Origin: Telluria mixta
GTDB taxonomy: Bacteria; Pseudomonadota; Gammaproteobacteria; Burkholderiales; Burkholderiaceae_D
Direction of reading: 5' to 3'
Length of the DNA: 64,000 nt
Assembly: GCF_029223865.1 (NCBI RefSeq)
Contig: NZ_CP119520.1
Span: forward strand, 434,001 to 498,000
Part shown: piece after piece, positions 28,153 to 36,510 of the stretch
How positions within the stretch are numbered: position 1 is the stretch's first letter
Layout: each line of letters opens with the position of its first letter
The notes under the pieces: generated by a model
Seen by the model: only the letters and a program-made list of their open reading frames with translations
Databases searched by the model: none
What the model was told of the DNA's origin: nothing
Program-made: the position numbers and the translations under genes

Positions 28153-28533
28153 CTATTCTTTCTTGTAGAACGTGTGGCATGTCTTGCAGGTCCGCGACAG
28201 CGTGGTGGCGGCATCGGTCGCCTTGTCGAAGTCGTTGGACGTGACCGAGTCGACGATCGCGAGGGTCAGTTCGCGGCTCTTTTTCGACAGGTCGACCGCA
28301 TTGGCGGCATCGCCCTTCTGCACGAAATAGGTTTCCACGGTGTCGAACATGGCGTTCATGGACTTCGCATCCGCGATGGCGGCCTTGCCGTCCTTGAGCG
28401 CGATGTTCGACGCCAGGCTCTTGTTCGTATCGTCGATGTTCTGCATCAGGTCCATGTCCAGCTCAGCCGCCGCCCAGGCCAGGCCGGCGCTGACGGACAA
28501 CATGGCGCCGAAGACGATCAGTTTTCTCTGCAT
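28153..28533 (-). CDS. Small monoheme c-type cytochrome, class II-like
   Basis: 126 residues: a signal peptide to about residue 21 (GLAWAA), a predicted helical body and one C-terminal heme motif, CKTCHTFYKKE (about 116-126). The C-terminal site places it with class II (c-prime/c-556) cytochromes, though it is shorter than the 24.6-kb paralogue. Probably a periplasmic electron shuttle for the DUF1549/DUF1553 and DUF1501 proteins encoded just upstream. Confidence 0.8.
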   Translation of the reverse strand: MQRKLIVFGAMLSVSAGLAWAAAELDMDLMQNIDDTNKSLASNIALKDGKAAIADAKSMNAMFDTVETYFVQKGDAANAVDLSKKSRELTLAIVDSVTSNDFDKATDAATTLSRTCKTCHTFYKKE

Positions 28534-28593
28534 GTGTTTCGTTTCTCTTTCCGCTTGCGCCCCCGGGACGCATCCCGGGGGTCGTGCCGTCGC

Positions 28594-30045
28594 TTACGCG
28601 AGAATCTCCTTGATGACCTTCCCGTACACGACGGTCGGACGCTCGGACCGGCCGTTGTTGAGGAAGGTGGTCTTCAGGTGGTCGAGGCCCATCAGCTGCA
28701 GCACGGTGGCGTGCAGGTCGTACGTGTCGACCGCCTTGTCCTTGTCGGCCACCTGCAGGCCCACCTCGTCCGTCTCGCCGTACGTGTAGCCCGCCTTCAG
28801 GCCGCCGCCCGCCATCCACTGCGTGTAGCCCCATGGGTTGTGGTCGCGGCCCGTGCCGCTCTCGCCCCACGACGTGCGGCCGAACTCCGACGCCCAGACG
28901 ACGAGCGTCGTGTCGAGCAGGCCGCGTTCCTTCAGGTCGTGCAGCAGGCCCGCGATCGGCTTGTCGACCATGCGCGCCATCACGCCGTGGTTCTCATCCA
29001 GCTCGCTGTGCGCATCCCAGCTCTGGCGGTCGGACTCGACGCCTTCCGGATAGCCGGACACCACCTGCACGAAGCGCACGCCGTTCTCCACGAGGCGGCG
29101 CGCACGCAGCAGCACTTCGCCGTAGCTCTGGCTGACCTTGTCGTTCAGGCCGTACAGCTCCTTCGTCGCGGCCGACTCCTTGCTGATGTCGACGGCGGCC
29201 GGCGCGGCGACCTGCATACGGTCGGCCAGTTCGTACGAACGCAGGCGGGCGCGCAGTTCGGTGTCGTTCGGGTAGCGCTGCGCGCCCAGGTTGTTCAGCT
29301 GCTTGAGCAGGTCGAGCGACGAGCGCTGCTGCGCGGCGCTGCGCAGTTCCGGACGCTCGAGGTACAGGATCGGCGAATCGCCCGGACGGAACGCGGTGCC
29401 CTGGTAGACGGCCGGCAGGAAACCCGAGCTCCAGTTGACGGAACCGGCCGACGGTTCGCGGTCGCCGTTGTACAGCACGACGTACGGCGGCAGGTCGGGG
29501 TTGGCGGCGCCGAGCGCGTAGCTGATCCAGGCGCCCAGCGACGGGCGGCCCGGGTTCAGGTCGCCCGTGTTCAGCTTGAGGATGGAGATGTCGTGCGTGG
29601 CGCCGATCGTCGTGCTGGACTTGATGAAGGTGATCTTGTCCGCGTGCTGGGCCAGGTTCGGCAGCAGGCTCGAAAACCAGGCACCGCTCTCGCCGTACTG
29701 CTTCCAGGTGCGCTCCTTCGATACGTACAGCTTGCCCACGCCGCCCTGCGTCGACGTCTTGATCCCTTTCAGGAACGACGCCGGCACGGGCTGGCCCGCG
29801 AGCTTCTGCAGGTCCGGCTTGTAGTCGTACAGGTCGAGCGTGCTGGGGGCGCCGTTCTGGTGCAGCCAGATGACGGACTTGATCTTGGCCGGGAAGTGCG
29901 GCGACTTGGCCGCGAGCGGGTCGATCAGTTCGGCGGCCGTGGCGGCGGACAGCAGGCCGCCGCCGGGCAGCAGGCCGGTCAGGGCGCCGGCGCCGAAGCC
30001 GAGGCCGGATTTGATCAGGAAGTCCCGACGTGAATTGATACTCAT
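28594..30045 (-). CDS. DUF1501 Tat-exported protein (sulfatase/alkaline-phosphatase-like fold)
   Basis: 483 residues from ATG 30045. A twin-arginine leader (NSRRDFLIKSGLGFGAGAL) indicates export of a folded protein. DUF1501 proteins are distant relatives of sulfatases and alkaline phosphatases; characteristic segments here are VIWLHQNGAPSTLDLYDYKP (about 72-91), WASEFGRTSWGESGTGRDHNPWG (two pieces around 400-420) and DLHATVLQLMGLDH. The biochemical role of the family is unknown. It is nearly always paired with DUF1549/DUF1553 proteins in Planctomycetes and Verrucomicrobia, as here (73 bp upstream), and rarely with this many cytochromes. Its likely partner is the 785-residue heme protein. Confidence 0.85.
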   Translation of the reverse strand: MSINSRRDFLIKSGLGFGAGALTGLLPGGGLLSAATAAELIDPLAAKSPHFPAKIKSVIWLHQNGAPSTLDLYDYKPDLQKLAGQPVPASFLKGIKTSTQGGVGKLYVSKERTWKQYGESGAWFSSLLPNLAQHADKITFIKSSTTIGATHDISILKLNTGDLNPGRPSLGAWISYALGAANPDLPPYVVLYNGDREPSAGSVNWSSGFLPAVYQGTAFRPGDSPILYLERPELRSAAQQRSSLDLLKQLNNLGAQRYPNDTELRARLRSYELADRMQVAAPAAVDISKESAATKELYGLNDKVSQSYGEVLLRARRLVENGVRFVQVVSGYPEGVESDRQSWDAHSELDENHGVMARMVDKPIAGLLHDLKERGLLDTTLVVWASEFGRTSWGESGTGRDHNPWGYTQWMAGGGLKAGYTYGETDEVGLQVADKDKAVDTYDLHATVLQLMGLDHLKTTFLNNGRSERPTVVYGKVIKEILA

Positions 30046-30118
30046 GATGTTCCCTTTTTCTTGTGTTTCTGGGTTCGCCATTGCGGGCACGGCGTGTCCG
30101 CAATGACGTTCTCGTTAT

Positions 30119-32476
30119 TTAGAAGCGATATGCGAAATCGTTCGAGTTGGCGACGGCATGCACGAGATCGACGAAGGCGGCGGTGCGCACGGGGTCGATC
30201 TTCTTCGCATCCTTCAGGCCACTCGGCACGGCAACCTCGAACTGGCCGCTGGCCGCCTTCTCGCGGATGGCGATCTGTTCCTGCGCCAGGAAGCTCTTGA
30301 GCGCGGCCCGTTCGGTCTTGTTGGGCTCACGCGAGAACAGGATCTCGTAGACCCGGTTGAGCTGGGCGTCCTCGTTGTTGCCTGCCTCGTTGATCACGCG
30401 GCCGGCCAGCGCCTGGCTCCACTCGAACACGATGTCGCTGTTGAACATCGTCAGCGCCTGCAGCGGCGTCGTCGTCACGTCACGCTTGTGGTGCGGGTTG
30501 TTCGGGTTGGCCGGATCGAAGTTCTGGGTGATCGGGTACGGGAAGCTGCGGCGCGTGAACACGTACAGGCTGCGGCGGTACCAGTCTTCCTTGTTGTCCG
30601 ACACGGTCCAGGCACGGTTGCCGGCGAAGTCGCGCGACTTGCCGCCGCCGTCGCCCTTCTTCAGCACCGGCGGGAACACGGACGGGCCGCCCACCTTGTC
30701 GACCAGCAGGCCCGATGCGTACAGCAGCGAGTCGCGGATCTCTTCCGCTTCCAGGCGCTTGCGCGGATACACCGCCAGCAGCTCGTTCTTCGGATCGACC
30801 TTCTGCACGTCCGGACGCTCGTTGGAGGCCTGGCGGTACGTGGACGACAGCAGGACCTCGCGGTGCAGCTTCTTCACGTTCCAGCCGCTCTGGACGAAGC
30901 CGGTGGCCAGGTGGTCCAGCAGTTCCGGGTGCGTGGGCTTGGCGCCGGCGCGGCCGAAGTCCGCGACGGTGGCGACGATGCCCTTGTCGAAGTACTGCGC
31001 CCACACGCGGTTGGCGTACACGCGGGCCGTCAGCGGATTGCTCTCGCTGCTGACCCACTTGGCCAGCGCGGTGCGGCGGCCGGACGATTTATCGGTCGGC
31101 TGGATGTCCAGCTTGACGTCCTTGCCGCCCCACAGTGCCGGGATGCCCGGTTCGACGGCTTCCAGCGGTTTCTCGTGGATGCCGGTGAAGCGGATGCGCG
31201 TCTCGGGCACTTCCTTGCTCGTCAGCTCGAACGCGGTGGTGTACGTGGCCGAGCCCTTCGCTGGACGCAGCTTGTCGAATTTCTTCAGCTGTTCCTGCAG
31301 CGACTTGTACTCTTCATACTTGGCGACGTTCTCCGGCTTGAAGTCGGCGCGGTCCTTTTCCTCGGCCGTGCGCTTCAGGAAGGCGATGATCTCCTGGTCC
31401 GACGCGACCGACTGCTTGCGCCAGTTGACCCAGCGGTCCAGCGCGTTCCAGTCCTTCTCCGGCTTGAAGATCGATTCGCGGCTGTCGCTCAGGTAGCGCT
31501 CGTTGTAGTACTGGCGGCCTTCGGGACGGACCGTGTCGAGGATCGCCTTCATCTTCGCGCGGATGTCCTTGGTCGCCTCGTTGTACGCGGCCTGCTGCTT
31601 CTGGAACTCCTTGTCGAACTCCGTTTCCGAACCCTTGGCCAGCGGCGTCTTCTCGTTGACCGACGTGTTGGCGAAGAAGGCCTGCAGCTGGAAGTATTCC
31701 TTCTGGCTGACCTTGTCCATCTTGTGGTTGTGGCAGCGCGCGCAACCGATGGTGGACGCCAGGAAGGTCTCGCCGACCAGGTCCGTCATGTCCGTCTCGA
31801 TCTGGTACTTGCGCTGCACGAGGTCGCGCGAGTTGAAGTTGTCCGGATAGCCGGCGAGGAAGCCCGTCGCGATGCGCGCTTCCTGGCTTTCCGGCCACAG
31901 CTCGTCGCCGGCCAGCTGTTCCTGGATGAAGCGGTTGAACGGCTTGTCCGTGTTGAACGCGTTGATCACGTAGTCGCGGTAGCGCCAGTTGTTCGGGCGG
32001 GTGTTATCGTTCTGGAAGCCGGTGCTGTCGGCGTAGCGTGCGAGGTCCAGCCAGCGGCGCGCCTGGCGCTCGCCGAAGTGGTGCGATGCCAGCAGGCGGT
32101 CGACCAGCTTCTCGTACGCGTCGGGCGACTTGTCGTTCTCGAACGCCTTCACTTCCTCGGGCGTCGGCAGGATGCCCCAGGTATCGAGCGTGGCGCGGCG
32201 GATGAAGGTGGCGCGGTCCGCTTCCGGCGACGGCTTGATGCCCTTCGCTTCCAGCTTCGCGAGCACGTACGCGTCGACGGGCGTGCGCACCCATTTCTTT
32301 TGCTTGACCGTGGGCTCGGCCGGCGCCACGGCCGGCGTATACGCCCACGCTTTGGACGCGGCGGCGGCCGGCGCGTCTTTCGCCGGTACGACTGCCGGCT
32401 TGTCCTGGTCAGCGGCGGAGACGACCGCCGCTGCGAAGCTCAAGGCGACGGCAAGATACAAAGCCTTGCTTTTCAT
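30119..32476 (-). CDS. DUF1549/DUF1553 (PSCyt2/PSD1) periplasmic c-type heme protein
   Basis: 785 residues, with a signal peptide ending VVSAA. DUF1549 occupies about residues 60-270 and contains one heme-binding motif, CARCHNHK (C245, C248, H249). DUF1553 occupies about 480-745, with ANRVWAQYFDKGIV and FTRRSFPYPITQNFD as landmarks. The family was first noticed as planctomycete-specific cytochromes; its substrate is unknown. It is the first gene of a ten-gene leftward operon, preceded by a one-mismatch sigma-54 promoter (32549-32564), an IHF site and two palindromic activator sites. An ortholog pair with DUF1501 in a betaproteobacterium suggests ancient transfer, but codon use matches the neighbours. 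Confidence 0.87.
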   Translation of the reverse strand: MKSKALYLAVALSFAAAVVSAADQDKPAVVPAKDAPAAAASKAWAYTPAVAPAEPTVKQKKWVRTPVDAYVLAKLEAKGIKPSPEADRATFIRRATLDTWGILPTPEEVKAFENDKSPDAYEKLVDRLLASHHFGERQARRWLDLARYADSTGFQNDNTRPNNWRYRDYVINAFNTDKPFNRFIQEQLAGDELWPESQEARIATGFLAGYPDNFNSRDLVQRKYQIETDMTDLVGETFLASTIGCARCHNHKMDKVSQKEYFQLQAFFANTSVNEKTPLAKGSETEFDKEFQKQQAAYNEATKDIRAKMKAILDTVRPEGRQYYNERYLSDSRESIFKPEKDWNALDRWVNWRKQSVASDQEIIAFLKRTAEEKDRADFKPENVAKYEEYKSLQEQLKKFDKLRPAKGSATYTTAFELTSKEVPETRIRFTGIHEKPLEAVEPGIPALWGGKDVKLDIQPTDKSSGRRTALAKWVSSESNPLTARVYANRVWAQYFDKGIVATVADFGRAGAKPTHPELLDHLATGFVQSGWNVKKLHREVLLSSTYRQASNERPDVQKVDPKNELLAVYPRKRLEAEEIRDSLLYASGLLVDKVGGPSVFPPVLKKGDGGGKSRDFAGNRAWTVSDNKEDWYRRSLYVFTRRSFPYPITQNFDPANPNNPHHKRDVTTTPLQALTMFNSDIVFEWSQALAGRVINEAGNNEDAQLNRVYEILFSREPNKTERAALKSFLAQEQIAIREKAASGQFEVAVPSGLKDAKKIDPVRTAAFVDLVHAVANSNDFAYRF

Positions 32477-32548
32477 TTGACTGACTCCCTCATTGGTTCA
32501 TCCGATCCTAAAAGTTGATGCGCGTGGTGATGGTCTCGCCTCTCTCTT

Positions 32549-32564
32549 TGCAACTATCGCGCCA
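32549..32564 (-). promoter_or_regulatory. Sigma-54 promoter of the DUF1549/cytochrome operon
   Basis: Minus strand TGGCGCGATAGTTGCA: one mismatch to TGGCACGN4TTGCA. Predicted start near 32537, about 60 bp before the first gene. It shares TAGTTGCA with the divergent promoter at 32765. The whole 32477-32817 gap (341 bp) is regulatory and holds no gene. Confidence 0.75.
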
Positions 32565-32593
32565 GCTCCGCGCAATTGCGTGATTGGATGCCG

Positions 32594-32606
32594 CAAACCC
32601 TTGATT
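32594..32606 (-). promoter_or_regulatory. IHF consensus site
   Basis: CAAACCCTTGATT on the plus strand fits the reverse IHF consensus YAAN4TTGATW exactly. It lies between the activator sites and the leftward sigma-54 promoter, the usual place for IHF bending. A near-copy occurs at 38507. Confidence 0.55.
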
Positions 32607-32656
32607 TCTCGGGCTTCCTGCCATGCAGGGCGGTGGTTCTGCGCCTTGTGTGATGA

Positions 32657-32705
32657 CTGCTGGTTTGCGAACAGTGCGCGGCATGCGGTGTTCGCTTTTC
32701 AGCAG
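32657..32705. promoter_or_regulatory. Pair of 18-bp palindromic activator sites between divergent sigma-54 promoters
   Basis: CTGCTGGTTTGCGAACAG at 32657-32674 and GTGTTCGCTTTTCAGCAG at 32688-32705; the second is the inverse of the first apart from the centre and one end base. Starts are 31 bp apart, about three helical turns. They lie about 93 bp from the leftward and 60 bp from the rightward promoter. Confidence 0.65.
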
Positions 32706-32764
32706 ACATTGGATTAGCCAGCAGTACGAAAGCGCACACCGCCCGCAAATCCGGGGCAAACGAT

Positions 32765-32780
32765 TGGCACGGTAGTTGCA
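32765..32780 (+). promoter_or_regulatory. Sigma-54 promoter of the rhodanese/cytochrome b561 operon
   Basis: TGGCACGGTAGTTGCA: exact match to TGGCACGN4TTGCA. Predicted start near 32791, 27 bp before ATG 32818. Confidence 0.85.
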
Positions 32781-32817
32781 ACGATGAAGACACCCCCAAC
32801 AACAATGAAAGCGACAC

Positions 32818-33309
32818 ATGAACATCCTTAAGACCACCATCGCCGCCACCCTGCTCCTCGCCGGCGCCGCATCGTTCGCCCAGGAAGCGGCAGCGCCGGC
32901 CGCCGCCAAACCGGCCGCTGCACCGCAGCCGTGGACCTACAAGACGAAGCAGCTCTCGCGCGCCGAGATCGACAAGCTGCTGCTCCAGCCGGGCAAGGTG
33001 CTGGTGCTCGACGTGCGCCGTCCGGACGAACTGCCGTCCAAGGGTTCGTTCCCGGTCTTCCTGAGCATCCAGAACGCGGACCTCGAGAAGTACCTGAAAT
33101 ACATCCCGAAAGACCGCCAGATCGTGACCGTGTCCAACCGCGCCCACCGCGCCGGCGCCGCGGGCGACCTGCTGACGCTGCGCGGCTTCAAGGTCGCGGG
33201 TGCGGCCGGCACGCTGGACTACGAAGAGCAAGGCGGCGTCGTCGAACACATCAAGCCGCCCGCGCCGCCGGCCGCCGCACCGGCACCGGCCGTGGCCCAG
33301 GCGCAGTAA
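32818..33309 (+). CDS. Exported rhodanese-like domain protein without the catalytic cysteine
   Basis: 163 residues: signal peptide to about residue 22 (AASFAQ), an Ala/Pro-rich linker, a rhodanese fold (VLVLDVRRPDELPSKGSFPV at about 61-80) and an Ala/Pro tail. Where rhodaneses carry the CXXGXR sulfur-transfer loop this protein reads VSNRAHRAGAAGDLL, with no cysteine anywhere in the mature chain. It therefore cannot carry persulfide and may be a binding or scaffold module. First gene of a sigma-54-driven rightward operon with cytochrome b561 and a ScsB/DsbD-like reductant. Confidence 0.82.
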   Translation: MNILKTTIAATLLLAGAASFAQEAAAPAAAKPAAAPQPWTYKTKQLSRAEIDKLLLQPGKVLVLDVRRPDELPSKGSFPVFLSIQNADLEKYLKYIPKDRQIVTVSNRAHRAGAAGDLLTLRGFKVAGAAGTLDYEEQGGVVEHIKPPAPPAAAPAPAVAQAQ

Positions 33310-33321
33310 CCGTTCGTGACG

Positions 33322-34134
33322 ATGGCCATGAATTACCGCACCGCCGCCAAGGCAGACCTTTATCCGAGCAGCCCCGTCGCGGCGCCGACGGCGCACGCGA
33401 CCCGCATCCGCCTGTGGGACCTGCCGGTCCGCATCTTCCACTGGTCCCTCGTGATCGCCGTCCTCGTGGCCTTCGTCACCGCCAAGCTGGGCGGCGACTG
33501 GATGGACTGGCACGGCCGCGCGGGCCTGGCCATCGTCGGCCTCGTGACGTTCCGCCTCGTGTGGGGCATCGTGGGCTCGACCCATGCCCGCTTCCTGAGC
33601 TTCGCCCCGACGCCGGCGCGCCTGCGCGCCTACCTGACGGGCCGCTGGCACGGCATCGGCCACAACCCGCTGGGCGCGCTGTCCGTGTTCGGCCTCCTCG
33701 GCCTGCTGGCAGTGCAGGCGGGCACCGGCCTGTTTTCCAACGACGACATCGCGTTCGACGGGCCGCTCTCAAGCCTCGTCGAAAAAGCGCGTTCGGACAG
33801 CCTGACGGGCCTGCACCACCAGTTGTCGGACGTGCTGCTCGTGCTGCTCGGATTGCACATCCTCGCGATCGTGTTCTACCTGGTCGTCAAGAGGCACAAC
33901 CTGATCAAGCCGATGGTCACCGGCTGGAAGCACGCGCAGGGCCGCGTCGCACCGGCGCCGAAGACGCGCGGCGGCAGTCCGCTCGGTCTCGTCATCGCGC
34001 TGCTCGTCGCGGCGGCGGTCACGTATGCGGCCAGCGGCAAGCTGCTGCATCAACCGCCTCCGGCGCCCGCGCCCGCGGCCGCGCCGGCGGCGTCCCCTCC
34101 ACCGACTACCTACAGCAGCACGCCAGGCTGGTAA
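33322..34134 (+). CDS. Membrane cytochrome b561-type heme protein
   Basis: 270 residues from ATG 33322; an in-frame GTG at 33316 and ATG at 33328 are alternatives. Four transmembrane helices with heme-ligating histidines in RIFHWSLVIAVLVAF (about 37), MDWHGRAGLAIVG (about 61), GLHHQLSDVLLVLLGLHIL (about 165-183). A fifth hydrophobic helix (LGLVIALLVAAAVTYAA) and a Pro/Ala-rich tail follow. Such proteins pass electrons between the quinone pool and periplasmic cytochromes, so this is the likely membrane link for the soluble c-type cytochromes of the divergent operon. Twelve bp after the rhodanese-like gene. Confidence 0.83.
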   Translation: MAMNYRTAAKADLYPSSPVAAPTAHATRIRLWDLPVRIFHWSLVIAVLVAFVTAKLGGDWMDWHGRAGLAIVGLVTFRLVWGIVGSTHARFLSFAPTPARLRAYLTGRWHGIGHNPLGALSVFGLLGLLAVQAGTGLFSNDDIAFDGPLSSLVEKARSDSLTGLHHQLSDVLLVLLGLHILAIVFYLVVKRHNLIKPMVTGWKHAQGRVAPAPKTRGGSPLGLVIALLVAAAVTYAASGKLLHQPPPAPAPAAAPAASPPPTTYSSTPGW

Positions 34135-34140
34135 TTCCCA

Positions 34141-36249
34141 ATGCAACGTTTGACCTCTTTTTGCCGGCGCACCCTCGGTGCGCTGGCGTTTTTTTTCATG
34201 GGGCTGGTCACGGCCGCTCCCGCCATCACCGACACCGCGGCCACCGCCCACGTGCGCATCCGCCTGCTGGCCGCGGCCGACGCCGTGCATCCCGGCGAGC
34301 GGATCCTGTTCGGCGTCGAGCAGACGCTCGATCCGGAATGGCACACCTACTGGATCAATCCCGGCGAGACGGGCGTGCCCACGCGGATTGCCTGGGACCT
34401 GCCGGCCGGCGCCAGTGCCGGCGCCATCGCCTGGCCGGTGCCGGAGCGCTTTCGCACGGGGCCCGTCACGAGCTACGGCTACGCGGGACGCGCGACCTTG
34501 CTGTCGACCTTGACGGTCCCGCAAGACGCCCGGCCCGGCACGACGTTTCCGGTGCGGGCGCGCGTGAGCTGGCTGGTGTGCAAGGACGTGTGCATTCCGC
34601 AGCAGGCGGAGGTCGGCCTCGCGCTGCCCGTGCTGGCCGTCGGCATGCCGTCCGGCGCCGGCGCGCTGGCAGTGGGGCCCGCGCACGCGGCTTTGCCGGC
34701 GGCGGCGCCGGGCACCGTCCATGCGGCGACGGATGGCAAGGCGGTCGCACTGACCGTAGCCGGCGCGGGCGTGCGCACCGCGGATCTCGAAGATGCGTGG
34801 TTCTATGACGACGCGCGCGGCCGCATCGCGCCGGGTGCCCCGCAAGCGGCGCGCATCGACGGCGACCGCCTGGTGGTGCGGCTGCGCGCGGGTGAGCAGG
34901 CCGGCGCGCGCCTGACCGGCGTGCTGGTGGTGAAAACGCACACGGCCGCGCGCGGTTACGCCATCGACACGGCGCTCGCCGCGAGCACGGCACCCATCGC
35001 GCTGCCGGAGGACGCGGCGCCGGCGGCCGACGCATCGCTGCCGCTGGCCCTGCTCCTTGCGCTGCTGGGCGGCCTGGTGCTGAACCTGATGCCGTGCGTG
35101 TTTCCGGTCCTGTCGATCAAGGCGCTGTCCCTGCTCGATCACGCGCGCGACGATCCGCGCACGGCGCGCCTGCACGGCGTCGCGTACACGCTGGGCGTGC
35201 TGGCCAGCTTCGCGCTGCTGGGTGTCGCGCTGATCCTGCTGAAGGCGGGCGGCGCGCAGGCCGGCTGGGGCTTCCAGTTCCAGTCGCCCACGTTCGTGCT
35301 GGCCACGGCCTACCTGATGTGCGCCGTCGGGCTGAACCTGTCGGGCGTGTTCGAGGTGGGGGGCACGCTCGCTGGCGTCGGCGACTCGCTCGCGTCCCGT
35401 GCCGGCTACGCGGGCAGCTTTTTCACGGGCGTGCTAGCCACCGTGGTCGCGACGCCGTGCACGGCGCCGTTCATGGGCGGTGCCGTCGCGTACGCGCTCG
35501 CGCAGCCGCCCGCCGTGCTGGTGGCCGTGTTCCTGGCGATGGGTTTCGGGCTCGCCCTGCCCTATCTGCTGCTCAGCGCACGTCCGGTGCTGCAACGGCA
35601 CCTGCCCCGTCCCGGTCCCTGGATGGTGCGCGCGCGCCAGGCGTTCGCATTCCCGATGTACGGTGCGGCCGTGTGGCTCGTGTGGGTGCTGGCGCGGCAG
35701 AACGGCGTGGATGCCGGCGCCGCCGCGCTGGGCGGCATGGTGGCGCTCGCGTTCGCGGCCTGGTTGTATGGCGCCACGCGCTTTGCGTCCGCGTCGATGC
35801 GCGTCGCCGGCGGCATCGGCGCGGCCCTGGTCGTCGTCGCGGCGCTGGCGGTGGGCCATGCCGGCATCCAGCGCGGACAACCGGTCGCCACGACCGACGC
35901 CGGCTGGACGCCGTACAGCGCCGAACGCCTGCAGGCGCTGCGTGCGGCCGGCAAGCCGGTGTTCGTGAACCTCACGGCGTCCTGGTGCATCACCTGCCTC
36001 GTCAACGAAAGAGTCGCGCTGAGCGACGGCGCGGTCGACGCCGCGTTCCGCCAGGCCGGCATCGCCTACCTGAAAGGCGACTGGACGAGCCAGGACGAAC
36101 GCATTACCGCCTTGCTCACGCAATTCGGCCGCAGCGGCGTACCGCTCTACATCTTCTATCCGGGGGGCCGGGATTCCCGGCCGGTGGTGCTGCCGCAGCT
36201 GCTCACGCCCGGCATCGTGCTCGACACAATCGGTACAGCGCGCAATTGA
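34141..36249 (+). CDS. Thiol:disulfide interchange protein, ScsB/DsbD type
   Basis: 702 residues: signal peptide, an N-terminal periplasmic domain with SWLVCKDVCIPQ (C147/C151), a DsbD membrane domain of eight helices beginning LVLNLMPCVFPVLSIKAL (about 311) with the partner cysteine in VVATPCTAPFMGG (about 440), and a C-terminal thioredoxin domain with WCITC (C616/C619). It moves reducing power from cytoplasmic thioredoxin to periplasmic thiol proteins; CcmG and the exported peroxiredoxin are candidate clients. It starts 6 bp after the cytochrome b561 gene, so it belongs to the same sigma-54 operon. No clear ribosome site precedes it. Confidence 0.87.
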   Translation: MQRLTSFCRRTLGALAFFFMGLVTAAPAITDTAATAHVRIRLLAAADAVHPGERILFGVEQTLDPEWHTYWINPGETGVPTRIAWDLPAGASAGAIAWPVPERFRTGPVTSYGYAGRATLLSTLTVPQDARPGTTFPVRARVSWLVCKDVCIPQQAEVGLALPVLAVGMPSGAGALAVGPAHAALPAAAPGTVHAATDGKAVALTVAGAGVRTADLEDAWFYDDARGRIAPGAPQAARIDGDRLVVRLRAGEQAGARLTGVLVVKTHTAARGYAIDTALAASTAPIALPEDAAPAADASLPLALLLALLGGLVLNLMPCVFPVLSIKALSLLDHARDDPRTARLHGVAYTLGVLASFALLGVALILLKAGGAQAGWGFQFQSPTFVLATAYLMCAVGLNLSGVFEVGGTLAGVGDSLASRAGYAGSFFTGVLATVVATPCTAPFMGGAVAYALAQPPAVLVAVFLAMGFGLALPYLLLSARPVLQRHLPRPGPWMVRARQAFAFPMYGAAVWLVWVLARQNGVDAGAAALGGMVALAFAAWLYGATRFASASMRVAGGIGAALVVVAALAVGHAGIQRGQPVATTDAGWTPYSAERLQALRAAGKPVFVNLTASWCITCLVNERVALSDGAVDAAFRQAGIAYLKGDWTSQDERITALLTQFGRSGVPLYIFYPGGRDSRPVVLPQLLTPGIVLDTIGTARN

Positions 36250-36252
36250 TCC

Positions 36253-36448
36253 AATTCGGGGTCAGACCCCAAATTCGGGGTCAGAGCACTTTTTTGTGCA
36301 CGATCCTCGGGGCAAGTTCAGACCCCGTCGTTGGCCGCCCCGACGTCGGTGAGGTAGGCGCCTGCCAGCGTGTTGTTATACTCAGAACCATTGATCGGAA
36401 ATGTGCTCTGACCCCGAATTGAAGCCAGAATGTGCTCTGACCCCGAAT
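36253..36448. repeat. Palindromic repeat cluster with GGGGTCAGA units
   Basis: Four units: AATTCGGGGTCAGACCCC (36253-36270), AATTCGGGGTCAGAGCAC (36272-36289), GTGCTCTGACCCCGAATT (36403-36420) and TGTGCTCTGACCCCGAAT (36431-36448). The second and third are exact inverted copies bounding about 110 bp without a gene. It resembles REP/RAYT-type non-autonomous elements seen in many betaproteobacteria. Confidence 0.7.
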
Positions 36449-36479
36449 GAAAAAAGCGCCGGCTGACTGCGCCGGCGCT
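36449..36479 (-). terminator. Intrinsic terminator of tonB-exbB-exbD
   Basis: Minus strand: GCGCCGGC (36478-36471), loop GCAGTCA, GCCGGCGC (36463-36456), then TTTTTT. Perfect 8-bp stem with a U-tract 32 bp after exbD. Confidence 0.88.
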
Positions 36480-36510
36480 CGTACTGCAGACTTCATTGTC
36501 GGTGCCGGAT

